A stretch of 64,000 nucleotides of DNA, taken from positions 1 to 64,000 of the forward strand of contig JAYRKT010000020.1 in the NCBI GenBank assembly GCA_041905595.1, written 5' to 3'. A program made the position numbers and the translations under genes. The stretch's first letter is position 1. Every line of letters starts with the position of its first letter. The DNA comes from Aliitabrizicola sp041905595. Its GTDB lineage: Bacteria > Pseudomonadota > Alphaproteobacteria > Rhodobacterales > Rhodobacteraceae. Below are positions 17,138 through 25,739 of this stretch, piece after piece. The notes beneath the pieces are model-generated. The model did not search any database and was not told the DNA's origin. It worked only from the letters and a program-made list of their open reading frames with translations.

Positions 17138-18037
17138 TCACGATGCAGGGTTCCCGGCGGAAATGCCGTTGCGACGCTCCAGTTCCACGATCAGCGCCGA
17201 GTGGTCCAGGTCGCCTCCGCCATGGGCAACGAGGTTCCGGAACAGGTCGTCAGCGAGTTGCAGGACTGGCAATTCAAGGCCGAGCGACTGAGCAAGCACC
17301 AAAGCCGCCGCCGTGTCCTTGATCTGGTACTTGGCAGGACCGCCGGGGACGAAATCCCTCGCAATCATGCGCGCCCCATGGAGATCGAGGATCCGGGAGG
17401 ACGCAAAGCCTCCCATCAGGGCCTGCCTGACCTTGGCTGGATCGGCGCCGCCCTGCCGGGCGAGCAGCAGCGCCTCGGATACTGCACAGATCGTCGAGGC
17501 GACAAGGAGCTGGTTGACCAGCTTGGTCAGGGCGCCGGAACCATCCGGCCCCACATGAGTCACCTTGCCCATCGGATCGAAGACCGGGGCCAGGGCGGCG
17601 ATGTCTTCTGCCCTTCCTCCCGCCATGATCGACAGGGTGCCGTCGCGGGCAGCGACTGTCCCTCCGGAGACCGGCGCATCCACCCATACCAGGCCAAGGC
17701 CGCGAGCAAGGGCGGCCATGGACTTGGCTTCGTCATGGCCGATCGATGACATCACGACAAGGCTGGCGCCCGGTTGCATGGCGCGCGCGGCGCCCTCTTC
17801 GCCAAAAAGGACCTCATGGCAAACCGGGCCCGAGGACAGCATGACGATCACGGCCTGCGCATCCTTCACGGCCTCTCTTGGCGTCGCACAGATCTGCGCC
17901 CCAGCGGTGATCGACTGAGCCTTGTCGCGCGTCCGGTTCCAGAGACTGAGCCGATGCCCCGCGCGGTGAAGATTGGCGGCCATGGGGCCGCCCATCAATC
18001 CGGTTCCAAGAACCGCGACCCGCCAGGAGGTGGTCAT
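17138..18037 (-). CDS. Beta-hydroxyacid dehydrogenase (3-hydroxyisobutyrate dehydrogenase family)
   Basis: 299 residues from an ATG that overlaps the stop of the preceding gene (ATGA). N-terminal NAD(P) motif VAVLGTGLMGGPMAANL, substrate motif DAPVSGGTVAARDG (about 120-133) and the catalytic lysine at about 172 in GSGALTKLVNQLLVA. Family members oxidise 3-hydroxy acids such as 3-hydroxyisobutyrate, tartronate semialdehyde, L-threonate or D-glycerate precursors. In this sugar-acid unit an aldonate or tetronate substrate is plausible. The next gene downstream encodes gluconokinase. Confidence 0.85.
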   Translation of the reverse strand: MTTSWRVAVLGTGLMGGPMAANLHRAGHRLSLWNRTRDKAQSITAGAQICATPREAVKDAQAVIVMLSSGPVCHEVLFGEEGAARAMQPGASLVVMSSIGHDEAKSMAALARGLGLVWVDAPVSGGTVAARDGTLSIMAGGRAEDIAALAPVFDPMGKVTHVGPDGSGALTKLVNQLLVASTICAVSEALLLARQGGADPAKVRQALMGGFASSRILDLHGARMIARDFVPGGPAKYQIKDTAAALVLAQSLGLELPVLQLADDLFRNLVAHGGGDLDHSALIVELERRNGISAGNPAS

Positions 18038-18327
18038 GGCTCCACGCGATCCAGGAACCGCACCGGCTGTTCGTCGCACAGGTGCAGGGCTGCGCGGAAC
18101 TCGGCCACATGCGGCGTCTGCAGGTGCGCGTCGAAGGCGGCCTTGTCGGTGTAGACCTCGTAGAACATCACCTTGACCAGACCATCGCCCGGCTGAAGCA
18201 TGATGTCGAACTGCAGGCAGCCGGGTTCTTTTGCCAGCGATGCGCTCGCATCGGCCCGAGCCGCCGTGAGGAACGGGTCAAGCTTGTCTGGCGCGACATG
18301 GAACTCCGGAAGGACGACGAAGCTCAT
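18034..18327 (-). CDS. Antibiotic-biosynthesis-monooxygenase-fold protein (YgiN/LsrG-like)
   Basis: 97 residues, the usual size of a single ABM ferredoxin-like domain. Family features are the N-terminal strand FVVLPEFHV, EPGCLQFDI and the aromatic-rich FYEVYTDKAAFDAHL. Members are quinol monooxygenases or act on small dicarbonyls and phospho-sugars (LsrG isomerases). It is coupled by four-base overlaps to the oxidoreductase before it and the dehydrogenase after it, so it is an integral step, or an auxiliary tautomerase, of the same pathway. Confidence 0.8.
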   Translation of the reverse strand: MSFVVLPEFHVAPDKLDPFLTAARADASASLAKEPGCLQFDIMLQPGDGLVKVMFYEVYTDKAAFDAHLQTPHVAEFRAALHLCDEQPVRFLDRVEP

Positions 18328-19682
18328 GCAGCCGCTCCGACCTTAGGGCCCATGGTCGCCACCTGTTCCTTGCGCAGGGCCACCACATCCAGATCGTTCA
18401 CGAATTCCACGTCGGACATCCGGACGATCTGGTCGCGGGCCACGTCCTTCTTCAGCAGGACGTGATGGGCAAGTCCCATCGGAAGGGCGTCGATCGCCGT
18501 CGAGATCGTTGCGGGGATGGCTTTTGCCCAGGTGGCAAAGCCGCCTTCGCCATCCAGATAGGACCCGGCCTTAAGGTTCGACTTCGCCGTTGCGACAGCG
18601 TCTCCGCGGAATTCGCGCGAGGAACCGGTCGGTTCCTTCCGCAGCACAGCGGACAAGACAGAGACCGAGGTTTCAAGGCCGATCAGATGGAAGGGACGCC
18701 ACATCGAACCATACCAGCCGGACTTGTCCGTCAGCAGGCCATACTGCTCGAAACAGCCCTTGGTGTATTCGTCGGGCGCGCGGAAGGTAACGAACATGCC
18801 GTACTGGATGTTGTTCAGCACCTTGCGACCGTCCGGCTCCATGCTGGCGGCGATGTCAACCAGACCGGTCTTCGGCATCCGCCCGCCTTCGGATTGCGGT
18901 TTGAACACCTGGGCCAGATCCTGCAATCCCGACGGATAGAAGGCGAGCCCGTCATCGGGGCAATCAAGCCCGGTCCCATTGGCCACAGCCGCCATCTCGA
19001 TTGCCGCCTTGGTGCCGTCGGTGAAGGAGTTGTACATCTTGGGGTTGAAGTCGCCCTTGGCGACGAATTCGTCGCTCCACCCGAAGTAGCCCCAGACGGT
19101 ATCCGGCGTCGAATAGCGATATTCAGGCCGGAAGTTCATGCCTTTGCCGGCCGAAACCAGCTCGAACCCGCAGGAGCGCACCCAGTCCACCAGCTCGCAG
19201 ATAAAGGCGGGCTGATCGCCATAGGCCATCGAATAGATCAGGCCCTTCTCGCGCGCCATTCTGCCAAGGATCGGACCACACATCACGTCGGCCTCGACGT
19301 TGACCATGACGATGTGCTTCATCCCGTCGATTGCCTGCAGCGCATGGCGGACGCCTGCGATGGGGTGGCCGGTCGCCTCGATGATGCATTCGATGCCGCC
19401 AAAGGCGCACAGGCTTGCCGCGTCTTCTGTCACGAAGGTGCGGCCGGTATCGATTGCATCGGAAAGCGAGGTTGCGGCGTATTCCTCGGGTTGCCAGCCG
19501 GTGCGCGCCAGCGACGCGCGAGCCTTCTTGCCATCGAGATCAGCGACGCCCACGATGTGATAGCCGGCGATCTTGCGCGCCTGGGCCAGTACCATCGAGC
19601 CGAACTTGCCCGCACCAATCAGGCCGACGCGGACAGGGCGGCCCGCTTCATTCCGTGCGGCCAGCATCGAGTAAAGATTCAT
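18324..19682 (-). CDS. COG4091-type NAD(P)-dependent oxidoreductase (homoserine-dehydrogenase-like with C-terminal SAF-like region)
   Basis: 452 residues from the ATG at 19680-19682, which has GGAGAAG just upstream. Rossmann motif VRVGLIGAGKFGSMVL (about 18-33), then catalytic-domain stretches GGIECIIEATGHP and GKGMNFRPEYRYSTPDTVWG; the C-terminal 100 residues are SAF-like (LKAGSYLDGEGG). I recognise it as the predicted homoserine-dehydrogenase-like family COG4091, whose biochemical role I cannot name. It begins a second LysR-box-headed unit with a monooxygenase-fold protein, a hydroxyacid dehydrogenase and gluconokinase. Its substrate is likely a sugar-derived hydroxy or keto acid, which is inference. 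Confidence 0.75.
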   Translation of the reverse strand: MNLYSMLAARNEAGRPVRVGLIGAGKFGSMVLAQARKIAGYHIVGVADLDGKKARASLARTGWQPEEYAATSLSDAIDTGRTFVTEDAASLCAFGGIECIIEATGHPIAGVRHALQAIDGMKHIVMVNVEADVMCGPILGRMAREKGLIYSMAYGDQPAFICELVDWVRSCGFELVSAGKGMNFRPEYRYSTPDTVWGYFGWSDEFVAKGDFNPKMYNSFTDGTKAAIEMAAVANGTGLDCPDDGLAFYPSGLQDLAQVFKPQSEGGRMPKTGLVDIAASMEPDGRKVLNNIQYGMFVTFRAPDEYTKGCFEQYGLLTDKSGWYGSMWRPFHLIGLETSVSVLSAVLRKEPTGSSREFRGDAVATAKSNLKAGSYLDGEGGFATWAKAIPATISTAIDALPMGLAHHVLLKKDVARDQIVRMSDVEFVNDLDVVALRKEQVATMGPKVGAAA

Positions 19683-19974
19683 CCCACTTCTCCACAAGCG
19701 GCCCGCAGGTCAATCCGGGCCAAGAAATCTGCGACAGAAACGAACGCGACCCGCACGGCTTCGCATCGAAGCGTGTCATGGGACGTCGAATCTGGTTTGG
19801 TCCTCCCCGTCGGCTGGAACTTGGTCACGGCCGACAGGGCCAACTTTTCGCAAAACAACAGCCAGAACAATTTAACTTCTTTGGTGGATCGATTAGTCGA
19901 ACTAAAGCGTCAGGCGGGGCATGGGGTAGCGACCGACCGGATCGGCAAACCCGCGCGCCACCGCCGTGAGGCAC
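19683..19974. other. Intergenic region upstream of the COG4091 unit
   Basis: 292 bases without a gene. It should hold the promoter for the COG4091 to gluconokinase unit. The one clear element is a LysR-type box at 19893-19905. The stretch between that box and the start is about 210 bases, which implies a long leader if the box sits near -65. Confidence 0.5.
19893..19905. promoter_or_regulatory. LysR-type box TTAG-N5-CTAA
   Basis: TTAGTCGAACTAA fits the LysR consensus T-N11-A with 4-bp arms. The flanks (ATCGATTAG ... AACTAA) are shared with the box at 24716-24728 beside the lysR gene at 24792. This suggests that the LysR protein controls both units. Confidence 0.6.
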
Positions 19975-20868
19975 TCAGATCCTGTAGATGCGCTCGGCCG
20001 TCGCAGATCTGACCAATGTCCGATCCGCGGGCCCAAAGGGCGCCAGGGTCGCGTCCAGGGCCTCAAACAGCCGGGCTGCATCGCTGAACAACAGATCGAC
20101 AGGAAGGTTGCTGCCGAACATGGTGCGGTGCGGTGTGAAAAGCCTGAGGGCGCGCGACAGCAGGGGCACCGTGTCAGCCGGCGTCCATTCAGGATGCCCA
20201 AGCCCATAGCCCGACAGCTTTACCGCGACATTCTCGGCGCGGGACAGATCGCTCAGGGCGGCCTCCCAACGTCGCAGACCCTCGGCGCTTCGGTCGATCG
20301 GCATGCCGAAATGGTTGAGCACGAACGTCGTTGTGGGAAAGTCCTCGGCCAGTTCGCGCGCCATCGCCATCTGCGGCCAATAAATCTGCAGATCGAAACT
20401 GAGCCCCCGGTCCGACAGCGCCCGGAATCCTCGCCGCCAGCCGTCTTGCTGCATCAGATCTGGTGACGGCGCCACGCGCAGCCGCGGATCCTCGTGCCAG
20501 TTCAGGATCTGGCGGATGCCTCGGACCGAAGGTGTCTGCAGGTGTTCATAAAGGACAGCGCCGACGTCCGGCCGGGACAGGTCCGCATAGGCCACGATCG
20601 CGGTGGGGGCTTCCTGCAGGCCCAGCCCGGCCAGCCACCGGGTTTCTCCGACAGGATCCTCGCTCGTCCAGCCATTCTGGACATGGACCGTCTTTCGCAC
20701 CCCATGCCCAGCCACGAGTGCACGATAGTCGGCGGGCAGGAATGTGCGCCTGATCGCGGACAGGTCCCCCTCAAGCCCCTCGGGCCTTCCGGGATCAAGC
20801 CATGGGTAGGGGCCAAACTGCAGATCCTGGAAATGCTGGTGGGTGTCGACGATGGGATCTTCTGTCAT
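19975..20868 (-). CDS. Amidohydrolase-family sugar lactonase (COG3618)
   Basis: 297 residues. TIM-barrel amidohydrolase with the N-terminal HxH pair (VDTHQHFQ, H10 and H12), a mid-protein GIRQILNWHEDP, the strand-5/6 region FVLNHFGMPI with a metal histidine, and near the C-terminus MFGSNLPVDLLF, where an aspartate is usual. COG3618 members such as L-fucono-, L-rhamnono- and galactaro-lactonases open sugar lactones to acids. It starts one base after the permease gene stop, so it is co-expressed with the importer and points to a lactone intermediate or substrate. Confidence 0.83.
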   Translation of the reverse strand: MTEDPIVDTHQHFQDLQFGPYPWLDPGRPEGLEGDLSAIRRTFLPADYRALVAGHGVRKTVHVQNGWTSEDPVGETRWLAGLGLQEAPTAIVAYADLSRPDVGAVLYEHLQTPSVRGIRQILNWHEDPRLRVAPSPDLMQQDGWRRGFRALSDRGLSFDLQIYWPQMAMARELAEDFPTTTFVLNHFGMPIDRSAEGLRRWEAALSDLSRAENVAVKLSGYGLGHPEWTPADTVPLLSRALRLFTPHRTMFGSNLPVDLLFSDAARLFEALDATLAPFGPADRTLVRSATAERIYRI

Positions 20869-20869
20869 C

Positions 20870-21847
20870 TCAGCGCTGTTTGCGGGTCAGCCGGTCGGCC
20901 AGCACGGCAAGGATCACGACCGCACCCGATGCCACGAACTGCCAGAAGGACGGCACGTTGATGAGGGTCAGGCCATTCTGCAAGGCGCCAAGCGTCACCG
21001 CGCCGACAAGCGAGCCGAGCGGATTGCCGATCCCGCCGAACAGGCTGGCGCCGCCGATCACTGCCGAGCCGATGGCCTGCAATTCGAAGCCTTGGCCCCC
21101 GATAGGTTCGGCGGCACCGATCCGGGCGATCAGGACGAAGCCCGCAATGCTCGAAAGCGCACCAGAGATCGTATAGACCGTTACCTTGATGGCATCGATG
21201 TTGATCCCCGAAAGCCGCGCGGCCTCTTCGTTGCCGCCCGTCGCGATGATCCTCTCGCCGAGTCCTGTGAACGCCACCACGACATAGCCGAGCAGGGCGA
21301 TCCCCACTGCTATGAGAACAGGGGTGGGAATGCCCAGAAGCTGCCCCGCGAAGATGTCACGAAAGAGGGGCGGAAGCCCGTAGATCGGCTGGCCATCCGT
21401 GTAGATCAAGGCCGCGCCGCGGAAGATGCTGAGCGTTCCGAGGGTGACGATGAAATCGGGCAGCTTGAGTTTGGCGATCATGACGCCGTTGAGAAAACCG
21501 CAGATCAGGCCCACGCCAAGGCCCGCGACTATGGCAGGCCCCACGCCCACTCGAGTCGCGACATCGGCCGCCACCATGCTGGACAGTCCGGCGATCGAGC
21601 CCACCGACAGGTCGATGCCCTTGGTCATGATGACCAGGGTCATCGCGACCGCGGTGATCGCGCTGATCGACGACTGGAGCAGGATGTCCAGCAGGTTGGA
21701 TGGCTGGTAGAACGTGGATGACAGCGACGAGAAGACGACGAAGAGCACGACGACACCCGACAGGACCGAGGCGCGCCGCAAGACTTCCGCACGGTTGATC
21801 GGCGCCCGGCCGTCCGCCTGTGCTTTACCCAGTTGCTTCGCGGTCAT
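20870..21847 (-). CDS. Sugar ABC transporter permease (RbsC family)
   Basis: 325 residues, hydrophobic, with the RbsC signatures TKGIDLSVGSIAGLSSMVAA and GGASLFGGIGNPLGSLVGAV. The polar N-terminus (MTAKQLGKAQADGRAPINRA) is cytoplasmic. The start overlaps the ATPase stop (ATGA). It is the channel subunit of the importer made with the ATPase and binding protein just upstream. Gene order is binding protein, ATPase, permease, lactonase. Confidence 0.9.
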   Translation of the reverse strand: MTAKQLGKAQADGRAPINRAEVLRRASVLSGVVVLFVVFSSLSSTFYQPSNLLDILLQSSISAITAVAMTLVIMTKGIDLSVGSIAGLSSMVAADVATRVGVGPAIVAGLGVGLICGFLNGVMIAKLKLPDFIVTLGTLSIFRGAALIYTDGQPIYGLPPLFRDIFAGQLLGIPTPVLIAVGIALLGYVVVAFTGLGERIIATGGNEEAARLSGINIDAIKVTVYTISGALSSIAGFVLIARIGAAEPIGGQGFELQAIGSAVIGGASLFGGIGNPLGSLVGAVTLGALQNGLTLINVPSFWQFVASGAVVILAVLADRLTRKQR

Positions 21848-23373
21848 TGGGCCACTCCGGCAGTCATGAGTTTCATCACGCGGTCCTCGGTTAGTGTTTC
21901 GCTGTTTTCGATGACGGTGCTCAGATGGCCGTCTTCCATGATCCCTATCCGGTCGGCGAGGTAGAGAAGCTCGGGCAGCTCGGACGAGACGACAACCACG
22001 GCCGCCCCTTCGGCGGCAAGGCGTTGCAACAACTCGTAGATCTCGGCCTTGGCCCCGACGTCGATGCCGCGGGTGGGTTCGTCGAACAGGTAGATCTTAG
22101 CATTGGTGGCCAGCCAGCGGGCAATGATCACCTTCTGCTGGTTTCCGCCCGACAAGTGCCCCAGGGGCACGGCGATGTTTCTAGGCTTGATCGACAGGTC
22201 TGCCGCAAGCTTGCGGATTGCGGCGCGGCGGCGCGCGAAGTCGATGAAGCCGAAGCGCGAATAGCGAGAAAGGCTGACCAGACCGAAGTTGGACTCGATG
22301 CTCATCATCGGCACGACTGCCTGTCCCCGTCGATCCTCGGGCAGATAGGCCACACCTTGGGCAATCGCATCCGACGGAGACTTTATGGTGACTTCCCGGC
22401 CAGCGACCTTCAGGTGACCCGACCTGATCGGATCTATTCCGAAGATGGCCCGCAGCAGAGCAGATCGGCCAGATCCGACAAGCCCGGCCAGGCCGAATAT
22501 CTCGCCCGCCTTGACCGAAGCCGAGATGGACTTCACCCGATCCGTTGTCAGCCGGTCGAGCGACAGCAGATCCGGCCCCACGGCTCGCGAGGCATGCCGC
22601 GCCCGGGAGGTGGCATTTGAGAGTTCCCGGCCAGTGATCATGGTATTGATCGTGTCGGTGTCATGCGCATCGGTCCGATCGGTCATGATGACCTGCCCAT
22701 CCCGCAGAACGGTGATCACGTCGCAGATGGCGCGGATCTCGCTCATCCGGTGCGAGATGTAGACGATCCCCTTGCCCGCCGCCCTGAGCTTGGCGATGAC
22801 CTTGAACAAGTTCTCCTGCTCGGTCGGCGTCAGGCTGGAGGTCGGTTCGTCAAAGGCGATGATCTCGCCGCCGCGGGCGAGGGTCCGGGCGATTTCGACA
22901 AGCTGGCGATCCGCCATACCAAGCGAACCGACGGACGCGCTGCAATCGATATGCGGTGCAAGCTCAGCCAGGATTTCGGCCGCCTTGCGTTTCAGTTCGG
23001 GCCGCGGAATGACCTGCAGTGCCTGCGTACTGCCGAGGAAGATGTTCTGTGCGACGTCCAGTTGAGGCACAAGGCTCAGTTCCTGGCTGACCAGGCCGAT
23101 GCCGAGCGAAAGTGCGTGGCGCGGGCTTTCGATCCGGACAGCGCCTTTTCCCGCCAACTCGATCGTGCCGCGATCGGGCTGGGCCAGACCGAACACGATC
23201 CGCATCAGCGTAGACTTGCCGGCCCCGTTCTCTCCCAGCAGGCCATGAACTTCGCCCGGCCTCAGGATGAGATCGACGCCCTTCAGGACGACAATCGGAC
23301 CGTAGCTCTTTTGGATCGCGCGAAAGGCCATGAGTGGCTCGCCGGCAGCGCGGGAGATCTGGGCAATCGTCAT
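21844..23373 (-). CDS. Sugar ABC transporter ATP-binding protein (RbsA family)
   Basis: 509 residues from the ATG at 23371-23373, with GGAAG 8 bases upstream; an upstream in-frame start would overlap the hairpin behind the binding-protein gene. First domain Walker A GENGAGKST and Walker B IIAFDEPTSSLT; second domain P-loop GLVGSGRSALL, signature LSGGNQQKV and YLFDEPTRGID. It powers import through the adjacent permease. The second P-loop is degenerate as in all RbsA-like proteins, not a sign of decay. Confidence 0.9.
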   Translation of the reverse strand: MTIAQISRAAGEPLMAFRAIQKSYGPIVVLKGVDLILRPGEVHGLLGENGAGKSTLMRIVFGLAQPDRGTIELAGKGAVRIESPRHALSLGIGLVSQELSLVPQLDVAQNIFLGSTQALQVIPRPELKRKAAEILAELAPHIDCSASVGSLGMADRQLVEIARTLARGGEIIAFDEPTSSLTPTEQENLFKVIAKLRAAGKGIVYISHRMSEIRAICDVITVLRDGQVIMTDRTDAHDTDTINTMITGRELSNATSRARHASRAVGPDLLSLDRLTTDRVKSISASVKAGEIFGLAGLVGSGRSALLRAIFGIDPIRSGHLKVAGREVTIKSPSDAIAQGVAYLPEDRRGQAVVPMMSIESNFGLVSLSRYSRFGFIDFARRRAAIRKLAADLSIKPRNIAVPLGHLSGGNQQKVIIARWLATNAKIYLFDEPTRGIDVGAKAEIYELLQRLAAEGAAVVVVSSELPELLYLADRIGIMEDGHLSTVIENSETLTEDRVMKLMTAGVAQ

Positions 23374-23398
23374 CGGGTCGCTTCCGTGTTCAAAGAAG

Positions 23399-23424
23399 GT
23401 TGTCCGGGCAATTGCCCGCACAAC
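23399..23424 (-). other. Intercistronic hairpin after the sugar-binding-protein gene (near-perfect 26-bp palindrome)
   Basis: The 26 bases form a near-perfect palindrome: GTTGT and ACAAC arms, one mismatch, then CGGGC-AATT-GCCCG. It lies 24 bases after the binding-protein stop and before the ATPase gene. A short pyrimidine-rich run (TTCTTTG) follows within a few bases on the minus strand, so partial termination is possible. Confidence 0.6.
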
Positions 23425-23448
23425 TCAGGCCCTGCCAGCTTGAACGAT

Positions 23449-24471
23449 TTATTTCTTCAGCGGATCCGGGAAGTCAGCCAGATTCTCCGCAGTGATGACA
23501 GCCTGGGGCGAGACGACCCATGCCGGCACGGCCTGGCAGCCCAGCAGGCGCAGCCCCACCTGAACGCCGAGCTGGCCTTCTTCGAAGGGGAACTCCGCAA
23601 CGGTTGCGGCCATTTCCTTATCGCCGATCGAGCGCTTGGCATCGCGGATGCCGTCGGTGCCGACGACGGCGACCTTGGCGTTGGCGGACTTGACCGCCTC
23701 GAACACGCCGAGGGCCATGCCGTCGTTGTTGGCATAGACGCCGACCAGGTCAGGGTGGTCACGCAGGATGGTCGAGGTCGCGTTCAGCGCCGTCATCCGG
23801 TCCCAGTTGCCAGGCTGTGAAGCCACGAGCTCCAGCTTGGGATAGGTCTTGAGCTGATCCACGAAACCCTGGATGCGCATACGGGCGTTGGGCGAGCCCG
23901 CCGCGCCTTCGATCTGTGCGACCTTGCCGCCGTCAGGGAACAGGCTGTTCAAGAAATCGGCGGCCTTTGCCCCGATCGAAATCTGGTCGGTCCCGATGTA
24001 GGACGAAGCGCCGGGGGTCCGGGCATCGTCGATGATGACGGTCGGGATGTTGGCGGCCTTGGCCGCTTCGATGACCGGCACAAGGTTGCTGTCTGACTGC
24101 GGCGACAGAAGCAGGATATCTGGCTTCTGCGACAGAACGGTCTGCGCGAGGTTCAGCTGTTCGATCTGCGAGGACTCGTCCTTGGCAGCCTGAACGTCGA
24201 CGGTGATGCCTTCGTATTTCGCCGCCTCGTCCTTCACGCCGGCCGCGACATCCTGCCAGAACTCGTTGATGAGCGTCTTGGTCACATAGACCACATGCAG
24301 GGGTTTCGTCGGTGCGGGAACTGCGCCGAACGTCTTTTCGAGGTCGACCGACTCGATCTTTTCGCTGGCCGCCTGCGGATAGGCCGAGCAGGTTTCCTCT
24401 GCCCAAGCCGCCGCTGACAGAATGGTCGAGACAGCCGTCGTTGCCGCCAGAATGGCTTTGAAGTTCTTCAC
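23449..24471 (-). CDS. Sugar ABC transporter substrate-binding protein (type-I periplasmic)
   Basis: 340 residues using a GTG start (24469-24471). GGAGGAG lies 7 bases before it and the product then begins with a clean signal peptide, MKNFKAILAATTAVSTILSA, ending near AWAEETCSA. An upstream ATG at 24549 would bury this signal peptide behind 26 residues. The mature protein is a RbsB-like receptor (PDILLLSPQSDSNLVPVIEA; VVGTDGIRDAKRSIGDKEMA), slightly longer than average. It heads the importer operon that ends with the lactonase and is divergent from a lysR gene. Confidence 0.87.
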   Translation of the reverse strand: MKNFKAILAATTAVSTILSAAAWAEETCSAYPQAASEKIESVDLEKTFGAVPAPTKPLHVVYVTKTLINEFWQDVAAGVKDEAAKYEGITVDVQAAKDESSQIEQLNLAQTVLSQKPDILLLSPQSDSNLVPVIEAAKAANIPTVIIDDARTPGASSYIGTDQISIGAKAADFLNSLFPDGGKVAQIEGAAGSPNARMRIQGFVDQLKTYPKLELVASQPGNWDRMTALNATSTILRDHPDLVGVYANNDGMALGVFEAVKSANAKVAVVGTDGIRDAKRSIGDKEMAATVAEFPFEEGQLGVQVGLRLLGCQAVPAWVVSPQAVITAENLADFPDPLKK

Positions 24472-24791
24472 CTTGTTCTCCTCCCACTTGATTGCCGACA
24501 GCTTACTACCGCGGCCTCTCGACGCTGCCAGGACCGACACGGCACACATTCAGGATATCCGCCCGTCTCCTCCCAGAAACGATGCGTTCACTGGATCGGT
24601 GTTTGCCGAGGCAGTGGTGGTGATATCGTGGTGTTCAGGGCCGCAGTTCCTGACTGCTACTTGAAGCCTAGGAACAGGATTGATTAGAGGCAAATTAGAA
24701 ACCCTTCCCCATCGATTAGCAAAACTAAGACGTGAAGAGGGGTCTGGGCCTATATCTGATACAGGCATCCCGGCTGAGGAAGGAAAACGAG
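24472..24791. other. Divergent promoter region between binding-protein gene and lysR
   Basis: 320 bases without a gene. It should contain both the importer-operon promoter (minus strand) and the lysR promoter (plus strand). Visible elements are the TTAG-N5-CTAA box at 24716-24728 and, about 30 bases before it, two ATTAG half-sites (24683-24687 and 24694-24698) that may be further LysR contacts. Confidence 0.5.
24716..24728. promoter_or_regulatory. LysR-type box TTAG-N5-CTAA
   Basis: TTAGCAAAACTAA, an inverted repeat of T-N11-A form, lies 63 bases before the lysR start. It shares core and flanks with the box at 19893-19905. Position and symmetry fit the autoregulatory site of a LysR-type regulator. 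Confidence 0.6.
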
Positions 24792-25697
24792 ATGCAACTC
24801 CCCATCAAGGCGATCTGCGTCTTCCACGCGGCTGCGCGTGCCGGCAGCATCAGCAAGGCTGCCGAAGAGTTGAGCGTGACCTCCTCTGCCGTCAGTCAGC
24901 AGATTCAGTCGCTGGAGTTTCAGCTTGGCGTCTCGCTGATGACGAAGATGGGCCGCGGGGTCGTGCTGACCGAGGCGGGAGAGCGCTACTTCGCGATGAT
25001 CTCGGACGAGATCGAGCGCATCGCCGATGCGACGAACACTATTCGCGGGCATCGAGCCGTCACGACCCTGAATGTCCGGGCGACGCCGACCCTTTCGAAC
25101 AAATGGCTGCTGCCCCGTCTGGGCAGGTTCCTTGATATGCATCCTGACCTTGAGATCAGGCTGGACGGCACGAACGAACCGACGGACTTCAACCGCGAAC
25201 TCGTGGACATCGAGATCCGGCATGGAGACGGAAGATGGCCGGGCCTGTTCGTCGAAGGGCTGGGCGAGGAGAACTTCTTTCCGGCCTCTTCGCCTGACTA
25301 TGCTGCTGCCCAAAGCCTCACACCTCGGGACCTGCTGCGTTTCAGGCTCATTCATTCGGTCAAGTCGCAGGTCCAATGGCCGAAATGGCTGACCGAGTCC
25401 GGAGTGATCCCCGACGATCGATGGAAGCGCGTCAAGTTCGACCGAAGCCATATGGCCATCGACGCGGCCTGTGACCGCATGGGGATTGCCCTGGAAAGCA
25501 ACCTGATGATGTGGCGTGAGTTGCAGGACGGCCGACTTGTCTGCCCGGTCGCGAATGCAAGACCCGTTACTTTGACGACCCAGTGGATCGTCTGCCCGTC
25601 CGATCACCTTCGCCACAAGAAAGTTCGCCTCTTCCTCGATTGGATCCGCGACGAGTATGGTGCATGGCGGCAGACCAGTCCGTCAGAGCCGAGTTGA
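24792..25697 (+). CDS. LysR-family transcriptional regulator
   Basis: 301 residues from the ATG at 24792, with GAGGAAGG 8 bases upstream. Winged helix-turn-helix at about 1-60 (SISKAAEELSVTSSAVSQQI) and a periplasmic-binding-like effector domain after it. The HTH style (FHAAARAGSISKAAEEL, LTEAGERYFAMI) is GcvA-like. It is divergent from the sugar importer operon and is probably its regulator. The matching box upstream of the COG4091 unit suggests that it also controls that unit. Confidence 0.88.
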   Translation: MQLPIKAICVFHAAARAGSISKAAEELSVTSSAVSQQIQSLEFQLGVSLMTKMGRGVVLTEAGERYFAMISDEIERIADATNTIRGHRAVTTLNVRATPTLSNKWLLPRLGRFLDMHPDLEIRLDGTNEPTDFNRELVDIEIRHGDGRWPGLFVEGLGEENFFPASSPDYAAAQSLTPRDLLRFRLIHSVKSQVQWPKWLTESGVIPDDRWKRVKFDRSHMAIDAACDRMGIALESNLMMWRELQDGRLVCPVANARPVTLTTQWIVCPSDHLRHKKVRLFLDWIRDEYGAWRQTSPSEPS

Positions 25698-25739
25698 AAC
25701 GGCGTATGCGCTGCTCGCGCGGAGCCTCGGCCTTGGGAC

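Noticed and set aside
18462..20012. A 516-codon plus-strand frame opposite the COG4091 gene
   Set aside because: It is the antisense shadow of a well-conserved oxidoreductase and shows no domain of its own; long antisense frames are expected at this GC content.
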